10,562 nt of DNA from an uncultured Actinomycetes bacterium (GTDB taxonomy: Bacteria > Actinomycetota > Thermoleophilia > Gaiellales > F1-60-MAGs149), in the NCBI GenBank assembly GCA_903847495.1, contig CAINDT010000163.1, positions 1-10,562 on the forward strand. Direction: 5' to 3'. This document shows, one piece after another, positions 1 to 5,231 of this stretch. Both the position numbers and the translations under genes were made by a program. Positions within the stretch are counted from its first letter, which is position 1; every line of letters begins with the position of its first letter. The notes under the pieces were generated by a model. The model was not told the DNA's origin and did not search any database. It saw nothing but the letters and a program-made list of their open reading frames with translations.

Positions 1-95
1 AGCTCGCCATCGAGCGCGTTCTTGACGTGCCGTTCCTCGCCGAGCCAGTCAAACCAAGCGGGGAAGAGCGTCAGGATGTCGAGCGAGAGGGCCAC
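1..95 (-). CDS. trmD: tRNA (guanine-N1)-methyltransferase TrmD, N-terminal 31 codons (cut by window edge)
   Basis: The reverse strand from GTG at 95 reads VALSLDILTLFPAWFDW, then LGEERHVKNALDGE, to the window edge. The (D)(I/V)xTLFPxxFDW stretch followed by RHVxNA is the start of TrmD, the SPOUT-fold enzyme that methylates G37 N1 in tRNA using S-adenosylmethionine. The knot and catalytic residues lie outside the window. GTG at 95 is the only plausible start: the frame has the upstream gene's TAA at 123-125 and no other start codon between. No clear Shine-Dalgarno precedes it. The position fits the conserved rpsP-khpA-rimM-trmD order, except that a secreted pentapeptide-repeat gene sits between rimM and trmD, ending 27 bases upstream. 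Identity rests on about 31 residues plus context, but both agree strongly. Confidence 0.88.
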   Translation of the reverse strand, partial: MALSLDILTLFPAWFDWLGEERHVKNALDGE

Positions 96-122
96 GCCGG
101 AATCATGGCGCGTCTCGGCCCG

Positions 123-1595
123 TTAGCCGGAGGGTGTGCCGTTGGGCGTGTCGTTGATGGCCGTCAACGTGACATCGCCGGTCACCGTGAAGGCGTCGCA
201 GTAGCGGTGCAGGGCGTACCGCGTCGTGTCGCCGGGGTCGCCCGAGAGGGTGTCATCCATGTTCGGGAAGAGCGTCTTGTTGTTCGTGAACGCGTCGCCG
301 GTCTCACCTGGACAATTCATGCCAAAGTAGCCGTTCGAATACTGACGAAAGACCGAGACGCGCACAGAGGTGCCCGTCGCGACGCCCGCCGTGCAGGTCG
401 TTTGCGTCACGCACGTGGTCAACGTCGTACGCGTCCCATTGGCGGCGACCGACTCGAAACGGATCTTCGACATCGGCGTAGGTGCGCCGTTCTGGAGCTC
501 GGAGTTCACCGTGACGAGGAGCGGCGGTATGACCTTGATGCTCATCGTCGACCCGGCCAGCGTTCCCTTACAGGTGATGAAGCCCGTCCCAGTACAGGTA
601 ATTCCGCTCGTCGCGGACACGGTGGAGCCGGCCGGAGCCATGAGCGTCACCGTGAACGTATCGTCAGCGATGCCGTCGTACTTACACGGCAAGCCGCATG
701 AGACTGGCTTGAACCTCCAGACGGCGTTGTTCGACGCCGCTTCCACCGAGGCGCTTACCCGGGTGCCTTGCGCCGCCTCAATGCCGATCCACGTGGAACC
801 GTTAAGGCCGAGCGTGCCCGCCAGACGGTTCCCGGCGCTGTACCGCGTTAGCACCAGCATGGGGCTGAACTCCATGACCAACGCGTCGGCGAAGTCGCTG
901 ATCTCGATCTTGGCGCCCTGGGCAGTGGCTCGTTCGAGCACTGCCTCCCCGAACATGCTCTTCGAAATCGAGCTCTTCGCTAACTCCACCGCGCTCATGT
1001 TCGCCAACCGGAAGTCGGCGTTCTTCACGACGGCGCCAGTGAAATCCGCCTCTTCGAGGTCTGCGCCCAAGAAATCAGAGTTGCCGATGCTCGCACCGGT
1101 GAACACGACCTTGCGCAAGCTCGCGCCCTTGCAGCGGGCCGTGATCGATGCACCGTCCACACGGATCATCGAGAACGCGCAGCCGAAGGCGCTCAGCGCA
1201 CTTCTCGTTCGCCGCCGATTGGCTCCCGGCGCGGAAAAGTCGACGCCATCGAGTTGCGCGGCGGCGAACGTTGCTCCTGTCAGCGTCGCCCCGGAGAGAT
1301 TCACGCCCTTGAGCGTGGCGCCGCGGAGGTTCGCACCCGTCAGGTCGGCGCCGGCAAGGTTCGTCCCGGTTAGCGATGCGCCGGAGAGGTTCGCTCCGGC
1401 CAGCTTCGCGCCAGCCAGGTTCTGCTTACCGATCTTCCGCTTCGAGAGGTTGGCCTTCTTGCACTTGGCCTTCTTCTTCAGTACACAGGTCTTCTTCTTC
1501 GCGCGCACGTCATGCGACGCAGCAGACGCGGGCAATGCAGCGACGAGCGAGCCGAGGGCGAGCAGAGCAAGGAGAACGAGCAGACGACGGCGCAT
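123..1595 (-). CDS. Secreted pentapeptide-repeat protein with cysteine-rich C-terminal region
   Basis: This 490-residue protein starts at ATG 1595. Residues 1-25 (MRRRLLVLLALLALGS...ASA) form a clear Sec signal peptide cleaved after ASA. A TTG start at 1619 would add 8 residues ahead of the arginines and place the GGAG motif inside the gene, so 1595 is preferred. A Lys/Cys-rich stretch (33-47) follows. Then come 15 perfect-register pentapeptides (48-122; A-N/D/T-L-x-G type), a 35-residue break with two Cys, and 17 looser pentapeptides (158-242). These should fold as two right-handed quadrilateral beta-helices. Residues 243-490 are Gly/Thr/Ser-rich, beta-like, with eight Cys (about 300, 304, 334, 342, 395, 401, 428, 466) suited to disulfides outside the cell. 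I do not recognise this C-terminal part. It lies 41 bases after rimM and 27 before trmD, a place where those two are normally adjacent. GC in two sampled lines is 60-62 %, at or below lines sampled from neighbours (62-77 %). Function is unknown; export is well supported. Confidence 0.85.
   Translation of the reverse strand: MRRRLLVLLALLALGSLVAALPASAASHDVRAKKKTCVLKKKAKCKKANLSKRKIGKQNLAGAKLAGANLSGASLTGTNLAGADLTGANLRGATLKGVNLSGATLTGATFAAAQLDGVDFSAPGANRRRTRSALSAFGCAFSMIRVDGASITARCKGASLRKVVFTGASIGNSDFLGADLEEADFTGAVVKNADFRLANMSAVELAKSSISKSMFGEAVLERATAQGAKIEISDFADALVMEFSPMLVLTRYSAGNRLAGTLGLNGSTWIGIEAAQGTRVSASVEAASNNAVWRFKPVSCGLPCKYDGIADDTFTVTLMAPAGSTVSATSGITCTGTGFITCKGTLAGSTMSIKVIPPLLVTVNSELQNGAPTPMSKIRFESVAANGTRTTLTTCVTQTTCTAGVATGTSVRVSVFRQYSNGYFGMNCPGETGDAFTNNKTLFPNMDDTLSGDPGDTTRYALHRYCDAFTVTGDVTLTAINDTPNGTPSG
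1258..1437 (-). repeat. Tandem 30-base repeats encoding pairs of pentapeptides
   Basis: Six consecutive units of exactly 30 bases start at 1258, 1288, 1318, 1348, 1378 and 1408. On the plus strand most begin GCGCC or GCCCC and contain (A/C)GGTTCG or a close variant about 9 bases in. Each unit encodes two pentapeptides of the secreted protein's first beta-helix. The last four units are the most alike, which suggests recent growth by unit duplication or continued exchange between units. Confidence 0.7.
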
Positions 1596-1598
1596 GTG

Positions 1599-1612
1599 AG
1601 GAGAATACTCCT
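1599..1612 (-). promoter_or_regulatory. Ribosome binding site of the pentapeptide gene inside a small hairpin
   Basis: On the minus strand AGGAG (1612-1608) is followed by TATT and then CTCCT (1603-1599), a perfect 5-bp stem with a 4-base loop. AGGAG lies 12 bases upstream of ATG 1595, which makes it the likely Shine-Dalgarno and supports this start over TTG 1619. In RNA the complementary CUCCU could mask the site, though the stem is short and its stability is not tested here. Confidence 0.45.
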
Positions 1613-1620
1613 TCGCCAAA

Positions 1621-1632
1621 GCCCACGTGGGC
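1621..1632 (-). terminator. 12-base perfect palindrome followed by TTT after rimM
   Basis: GCCCACGTGGGC is a perfect palindrome starting 4 bases after the rimM stop. On the minus strand it is followed by TTT. This could be a weak intrinsic terminator or attenuator separating rimM from the inserted pentapeptide gene. With only a 4-bp GC stem around an ACGT loop and three T residues it is a poor canonical terminator. It could instead be a protein-binding site centred on CACGTG. Confidence 0.3.
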
Positions 1633-1636
1633 CGCC

Positions 1637-2143
1637 TTACTCGACGGCGACCGGCTCCCAGCCTTCCGTGAGCACCATGCGGCGGCCGGGGATGTCGACG
1701 GTCGGGACGATCACAGCCACGAACGGGATGCGGTGCTCGCCGACGACGAGCTGGTCGTGCGCGACGCCGTCCTCCACGGCCTCGACGGTGCCGAGCACCG
1801 TGCCGTCGGCGTGCTGGACCGTGCAGCCGACCATGTCGAAGCGGAAATAGAAGTCGTCGTCGGGCTCAGGGATCTCCTCGCGCGGCAGCTCGAGCGCGGC
1901 CCCGCGCAGGAGCTCGCACGACGTGCGGTCCCCCGCTCCCTCCAGCTGAATCAGCGGCGCCAGCTCGTCACCGCGGCAACGCGCCACGGTGCGCGGCTCG
2001 CCGTTGACGAGCACGCTGCTGCCCTTGGGAAAGTCCCACCAGCCGCACGGGTCGGCGACGCGAAACGAGCCGTCCAGGCCATGCGCCTTGCCGATCGTCC
2101 CGACGCGCACGCGCTCGGGACGCCACGGATAGTCGGCCGTCAT
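1637..2143 (-). CDS. rimM: Ribosome maturation factor RimM
   Basis: This 168-residue protein is a complete RimM, which binds ribosomal protein S19 and aids maturation of the 30S head. The N-terminal RimM barrel begins with VGTIGKAHGLDGSFRV (residues 14-29), matching the family's VGxIxKxHGLxGxxxV. The C-terminal PRC-barrel begins near FYFRFDMVGCTV (residues 97-108) and ends with IPFVAVIVPTVDIPGRRMVL, the usual IPFxxxxVxxVDxxxxxxxV pattern. The start is ATG at 2143, which overlaps the khpA stop in an ATGA, so translation is probably coupled to khpA. Its length is normal for the family. The expected downstream partner trmD is displaced by the secreted pentapeptide gene. Confidence 0.96.
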   Translation of the reverse strand: MTADYPWRPERVRVGTIGKAHGLDGSFRVADPCGWWDFPKGSSVLVNGEPRTVARCRGDELAPLIQLEGAGDRTSCELLRGAALELPREEIPEPDDDFYFRFDMVGCTVQHADGTVLGTVEAVEDGVAHDQLVVGEHRIPFVAVIVPTVDIPGRRMVLTEGWEPVAVE

Positions 2144-2409
2144 GCCTCGGCGGGGGTCTCGTCGACCTCGACGAGGACGCGGCGGCCGCTCTTGACGGCG
2201 CCGGCGCGCACAACGCTGCGGATCGCACGCACGACGCGACCGCCGCGCCCAATCACCTTACCGCGATCCTCCGGCGCCACGACGATGCGCAGCACGATCG
2301 CGTCATCCGTCATCTCGACCGTCACCGTGACGGCATCAGGATCGTCGACGAGCCCGAGCACGAGGTACTCGCACAGCTCGCGGACATCCTTCGGGGGCGT
2401 GGCCCCCAT
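2140..2409 (-). CDS. khpA: KH-domain RNA-binding protein KhpA
   Basis: This 89-residue single-KH protein carries the RNA-gripping loop GKVIGRGGRVVRAIR (residues 50-64, GxxG = GRGG), preceded by an acidic beta segment VTVTVEMTDDAIVLRIVV. Homologues (KhpA, formerly YlqC) bind many RNAs, often as a partner of KhpB/Jag. They are almost always encoded between rpsP and rimM, as here. The start ATG 2409 is 3 bases after the rpsP stop, and the stop overlaps the rimM start in ATGA, so the three genes are tightly coupled. The C-terminus ends in a short acidic tail (VEVDETPAEA). Length is slightly above the usual 75-80 residues. Confidence 0.95.
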   Translation of the reverse strand: MGATPPKDVRELCEYLVLGLVDDPDAVTVTVEMTDDAIVLRIVVAPEDRGKVIGRGGRVVRAIRSVVRAGAVKSGRRVLVEVDETPAEA

Positions 2410-2412
2410 CGA

Positions 2413-2652
2413 TTAGATGATGCCCTGCTTCTGCAGCAGGCGATAGACCGGCTGCGACGGCTGAGCGCCGTTGGCAAGCCAGTACTTCGCCCGCTCCTCG
2501 TTGATTTCAATCAGCGAGGGCTCGAGCTGGGGGTTGTAGCGACCGATGTTCTCGATCGCGCGACCGTTCCGCGGCGAAGCGTCGTTCTGGACGACGATGC
2601 GGTAGATCGGATTCTTCTTGGACCCGAATCGGGCGAGGCGTAGCTTGACCAC
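2413..2652 (-). CDS. rpsP: 30S ribosomal protein S16
   Basis: This 79-residue protein is a textbook S16: MVKLRLARFGSKKNPIYRIV at the N-terminus, then DASPRNGRAIENIGRYNP, and a C-terminal helix segment ERAKYWLANGAQPSQPV. S16 is an early-binding protein of the small subunit needed for 30S assembly. The start codon is GTG at 2652, fixed by the conserved N-terminus. It lies 15 bases after the ffh stop with a purine-rich stretch (GGTAGAG) between, so rpsP is probably read through from ffh. The C-terminus is short, as in many actinobacteria that lack the long extension. Confidence 0.97.
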   Translation of the reverse strand: MVKLRLARFGSKKNPIYRIVVQNDASPRNGRAIENIGRYNPQLEPSLIEINEERAKYWLANGAQPSQPVYRLLQKQGII

Positions 2653-2667
2653 GGCGTGGACTCTACC

Positions 2668-4011
2668 CTAACCCTGCAACTCAGGCGGCAATTCCATCCC
2701 CTTGGGCAGTTTCGGCATCTTGCCCTTGCCCCCGGCGAAGCTCTTCATCATCTTCTTCATCTGCTCGTACTGCTTGAGCAGGGCGTTCACCTCGGTGACC
2801 GTCACGCCGGAGCCGTTGGCGATGCGGACGCGTCTGGAGCCGTTGATCAGCTTGGGATTCGCGCGCTCCTCGGGCGTCATCGAGAGGATGATCGCCTCGA
2901 CGCGATCGAGCTGGCCCTCATCGACGTTGGCGTTCTTCAACTGCTTGCCAACACCCGGCAGCATCCCGAGGACGCTCGACAGCGAGCCCATCTTCCGGAT
3001 CGAGCGCAGCTGGTCGAGCATGTCGTCCAGGCCGAACTCGGCCTTGCGCATCTTCCGCTCGAGCTCTTCCGCCTTGTCCTTGTCGACGAACTGCTCGGCG
3101 CGCTCGATCAGGCTGAGGACATCGCCCATGCCGAGGATCCGGGACGCCAGGCGATCCGGATGGAACTCCTCGATCTGGTCGAGCTTCTCGCCCGTGGTGA
3201 TGACCTTGATCGGCACGCCCGTGATGGCGCGGACGCTGAGCGCGGCGCCGCCGCGGGCATCGCCGTCGAGCTTCGTCAGGATCAGACCACTGAAATCGAT
3301 CGCCTTCTGGAAGTTCTGTGCCGTATTGACGGCGTCCTGACCCGTCATCGCGTCGAGCACCAGCAGCGTGTCGGTCGGCTTGACCGCGTCGCGGATCTTG
3401 ATGAGCTCGTCCATCAACTCGGTATCGACGGTGAGGCGACCAGCGGTGTCGACAATGACGACGTCGCGGCCCTCCTCCTTCGCCTGCTGGATGCCGCGCT
3501 TGGCGATCTCCACCGGGTTCATGTCGGTGCCGTGCTCGTAGACGGGCACGCCAGCCTGGCCGCCGACGGTGACCAGCTGCGTGATGGCCGCGGGGCGGTA
3601 GACGTCGCAGGCCACAAGCGCCGGGCGCTTGCCCTGCTTCTCGATCAGCTTCGCGAGCTTGCCGCACGTCGTCGTCTTGCCCGATCCCTGCAGACCGCAG
3701 ACGAGGATCACCGCGGGCGAGCCGGTCAGCTCGAGCTTCGTGCTGCCCTCGCCCATCAGCTTCGTCAGCTCGTCGTGGACGATCTTGACGACCTCCTGGC
3801 CCGGCGTGAGGCTCTCGGAGACCTCGGCGCCGAGAGCGCGCTCCTTGACCGTCGCGACGAACTGCTTGACGACATCGAAGTTGACGTCCGCCTCGAGCAG
3901 CGCGAGACGGATCTCGCGCATAGCGGTATTGATGTCGTCTTCGCTCAGGCGTCCGCTGGAGCGGAGATCGCCGAGCGCATTGCCAAGTCGGTCGGAAAGG
4001 GAATCGAGCAT
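2668..4011 (-). CDS. ffh: Signal recognition particle protein Ffh (SRP54)
   Basis: This 447-residue SRP GTPase binds signal peptides emerging from the ribosome together with 4.5S RNA and hands the complex to FtsY. The N-domain four-helix bundle is residues 1-95. The G-domain shows G1 GLQGSGKTTT (106-115), DVYRPAA (136-142), DTAGR (188-192) and TKLDGDARGG (246-255). The Met-rich M-domain starts near 310. It contains MGSLSSVLGMLPG (341-353) in the finger loop region and the RNA-binding helix-turn-helix SRRVRIANGSG (392-402), then QMKKMMK. All key residues are present and the length is normal. The start ATG 4011 matches the family N-terminus (MLDSLSDRL). It is the first gene of the leftward translation operon. 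Its receptor gene ftsY lies about 2.6 kb upstream, separated by the CYTH and photolyase genes. No 4.5S RNA gene was seen in the window. Confidence 0.98.
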   Translation of the reverse strand: MLDSLSDRLGNALGDLRSSGRLSEDDINTAMREIRLALLEADVNFDVVKQFVATVKERALGAEVSESLTPGQEVVKIVHDELTKLMGEGSTKLELTGSPAVILVCGLQGSGKTTTCGKLAKLIEKQGKRPALVACDVYRPAAITQLVTVGGQAGVPVYEHGTDMNPVEIAKRGIQQAKEEGRDVVIVDTAGRLTVDTELMDELIKIRDAVKPTDTLLVLDAMTGQDAVNTAQNFQKAIDFSGLILTKLDGDARGGAALSVRAITGVPIKVITTGEKLDQIEEFHPDRLASRILGMGDVLSLIERAEQFVDKDKAEELERKMRKAEFGLDDMLDQLRSIRKMGSLSSVLGMLPGVGKQLKNANVDEGQLDRVEAIILSMTPEERANPKLINGSRRVRIANGSGVTVTEVNALLKQYEQMKKMMKSFAGGKGKMPKLPKGMELPPELQG

Positions 4012-4098
4012 CGTGTCGGGCCGGCCACGCCGGTGCTCGGATCATACGGACTCGCCGCGGTGTGCCCGCCGCACCGGGTGGGACAATGCCCGAGTCGC
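4012..4098. promoter_or_regulatory. Divergent intergenic region between ffh and the CYTH gene, with a candidate ffh -10 box
   Basis: These 87 bases must carry promoters for both divergent genes. On the minus strand TATGAT (4046-4041) matches the TATAAT consensus at five of six positions and lies 29 bases before the ffh ATG, giving a predicted leader of about 20 bases. No good -35 hexamer lies 16-18 bases upstream. On the plus strand GACAAT (4082-4087) is a weak -10 candidate for the CYTH gene; it would leave almost no leader. A 5-bp stem with a CAC loop (CCGGC/GCCGG, 4021-4033) lies just before ffh and may be an operator or nothing. Neither gene shows a strong Shine-Dalgarno. Confidence 0.4.
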
Positions 4099-4746
4099 AT
4101 GGAAATCGAGCTCCAGTACCTGTACACCGGCGACGAGCCACTGATGGTTCCGGCGGAGCTCGCCAACTTCTCGCTTGCCGGCTCGGCGCTGTTCGACATC
4201 CGCGACACCTTCTTCGATACGGGCGACCTCGACCTGCGCCGTGCGGGCTGCTCGCTGCGGATCCGCCGCCAGTCGAACCTGCCCACCCCGTTCCTCACGT
4301 GGAAGGGGCCGTCCACACGGCGCGCGGATCGGGCGCGCGAACGCGAGGAGATCGAGTTCCCCGTCGATCACATCCCGGCGGACGGCGGCGAGATGCTCGA
4401 CGCGCTCGATGCCGCGGGCCTGCAGGAGAAGCTCGTCGGCGTGATCGGCAAGAAGCCGAAACTCGCGATGATCGGCGAGCTCGAGAACCGCCGCTCCACG
4501 CACGACTACGTTCAGGGTCTCCACCACGTCGAGCTCTGCTGGGACCGGCTGCGCTTCCCGCTCGGCCCATCGCAGATCCGTCTCGAGCTCGAGACGAAGA
4601 ACGACTATGCCGGTCGCTTCATCGGCGACTTCGACCGCGAGCTCCGAGAGATCTTCAACGGCGACCTCTCCGACGCCGAGTACGGCAAGGCGAAAGAACT
4701 CTGCGTGCGGCTCTATCCGGAGCTGTTCGGCTCGCAGGCCGCCTGA
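4099..4746 (+). CDS. CYTH-domain (triphosphate tunnel metalloenzyme family) protein
   Basis: This 215-residue protein is the only plus-strand gene. CYTH proteins fold as a beta-barrel tunnel that binds triphosphates with divalent metal; members include tripolyphosphatases, thiamine triphosphatase and class IV adenylate cyclase. Family marks here are the N-terminal EIELQY (residues 2-7), DTFFDTGDLDLRRAGCSLRI (36-55), LTWKGP (66-71), RAREREEIEFPV (78-89), ELENRR (127-132), HVELCWDRLRF (143-153), RLELETK (161-167) and the C-terminal DAEYGKAKELCVRLYPELF. The signature ExExK is ExExQ here, so the basic residue is lost although other charged tunnel positions remain. The start ATG 4099 puts this signature at residue 2, as usual. 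The frame stays open far upstream opposite ffh, but that is not coding. No CHAD domain or polyphosphate gene is adjacent, so the substrate cannot be assigned. Confidence 0.9.
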   Translation: MEIELQYLYTGDEPLMVPAELANFSLAGSALFDIRDTFFDTGDLDLRRAGCSLRIRRQSNLPTPFLTWKGPSTRRADRAREREEIEFPVDHIPADGGEMLDALDAAGLQEKLVGVIGKKPKLAMIGELENRRSTHDYVQGLHHVELCWDRLRFPLGPSQIRLELETKNDYAGRFIGDFDRELREIFNGDLSDAEYGKAKELCVRLYPELFGSQAA

Positions 4747-4763
4747 TTCGGCGAGTTCCGCGC

Positions 4764-4796
4764 GCACGTCCGCGCGCTGCACGCGCGTGTCCGTGC
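4764..4796 (+). terminator. Imperfect hairpin downstream of the CYTH gene
   Basis: GCACG (4764-4768) and CGCGCG (4771-4776) pair with CGCGCG (4782-4787) and CGTGC (4792-4796) around a CTGCA loop, leaving a 2-by-4 internal loop. The stem begins 17 bases after the CYTH stop. There is no T-tract, so this is at most a T-less terminator or an RNA 3'-end stabiliser. In such GC-rich sequence it could also arise by chance. Confidence 0.35.
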
Positions 4797-4975
4797 ACAC
4801 ATGGCGTGCGTCGCGTCAGCAATGCTAGGACCAGCGACCGCGCCGCAACCCGAGCGCCATGCGCCCCTGCGCGAAAACGGCGCGCATTGCCCCAATTTGC
4901 GGAATTCGACCGACGCAGCGCGCCTCGCACGGCGATCGACCCGCAGAGCGATGCGGGTTCGCCGCGGCACCGGCC

Positions 4976-5005
4976 GGACACGATGGGCCCGGGCCCATCT
5001 TGTCC
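4976..5005. repeat. 30-base palindrome with core ATGGGCCCGGGCCCAT (copy 1)
   Basis: The arms pair across 4990/4991. All 15 base pairs match except one (C4981 against T5000). The central 16 bases ATGGGCCCGGGCCCAT (4983-4998) are a perfect palindrome and occur again at 5175-5190. The flanks of the two copies differ, yet each is palindromic in its own right. This suggests structure is what is kept. Candidate roles are a bidirectional terminator, a dimeric regulator's operator, or a dispersed palindromic repeat. No T-tract flanks it. Confidence 0.75.
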
Positions 5006-5162
5006 TCGCGCCCACGCCAGTCTCTATGCCGATCTCGTGCGCATGCGCGCCGAGGAGAGCGAAGGTGACCGGAGATGGGCGCGCATTACGCGCAACCTAC
5101 GTGCGCACGGGGCGCATTCACGTGCGTGCCGGCGCGTGTGCCGCGCGGCTGCGTCACACGAT

Positions 5163-5202
5163 GCCGATGACGTGATGGGCCCGGGCCCATGATGTCATCG
5201 GC
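5163..5202. repeat. 40-base palindrome with core ATGGGCCCGGGCCCAT (copy 2), likely photolyase terminator
   Basis: The arms pair across 5182/5183. Eighteen of 20 pairs match; the exceptions are G5172/T5193 (a wobble pair in plus-strand RNA) and G5174/G5191. The outer arms are GCCGATGAC and GTCATCGGC. The palindrome starts 29 bases past the photolyase stop on the minus strand, which fits a terminator for the smc-ftsY-photolyase transcript and possibly for transcripts from the other side. There is no T-tract, so it is not a classical intrinsic terminator. Confidence 0.75.
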
Positions 5203-5231
5203 TCTCCGATGGGGTTGGATGGCGGTGACGC

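Larger units (their letters stand above)
4747..5231. other. Non-coding region between the convergent CYTH and photolyase genes
   Basis: This 485-base gap has no reading frame that resembles a protein: the open frames are Arg/Ala-rich and lack family motifs. It is rich in CGTGCG, GCGCGC and GCGCAT strings and short palindromes (for example CACGCGCGTG at 4780-4789, GCGCATGCGC at 5039-5048). It contains one imperfect hairpin just after the CYTH gene and two large palindromes with an identical core. I saw no tRNA-like cloverleaf. Since both genes point into it, its simplest role is transcription termination in both directions. Confidence 0.7.

Noticed and set aside
27..701. Plus-strand open frame at the left edge
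   Set aside because: It is Arg-rich with no motifs, and antisense to trmD and the pentapeptide gene, both of which have strong family patterns.
1258..1437. Short regular repeats that could suggest a CRISPR-like array
   Set aside because: The period is 30 bases with no separate spacers, and the repeats translate into pentapeptides. They are coding repeats.
1596..1619. TTG start at 1619 for the pentapeptide protein
   Set aside because: It would put the AGGAG site inside the coding region and add residues before the positively charged start of the signal peptide. ATG 1595 fits better.
2656..4098. Upstream extension of the CYTH frame across all of ffh (in frame to a start near 2656)
   Set aside because: It is antisense to ffh, and the CYTH family N-terminus begins precisely at 4099 (MEIELQY).
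4801..5175. Possible 124-residue plus-strand protein in the convergent gap
   Set aside because: The composition is Arg/Ala/Thr without motif, there is no ribosome binding site, and it runs through one of the palindromes. It looks like an open frame by chance.
4747..5231. Small RNA or 4.5S RNA gene in the convergent gap
   Set aside because: I could not see the conserved GGAA tetraloop/GCAGG helix arrangement of SRP RNA or a tRNA-like cloverleaf. Only palindromes and GC-rich strings are supported.
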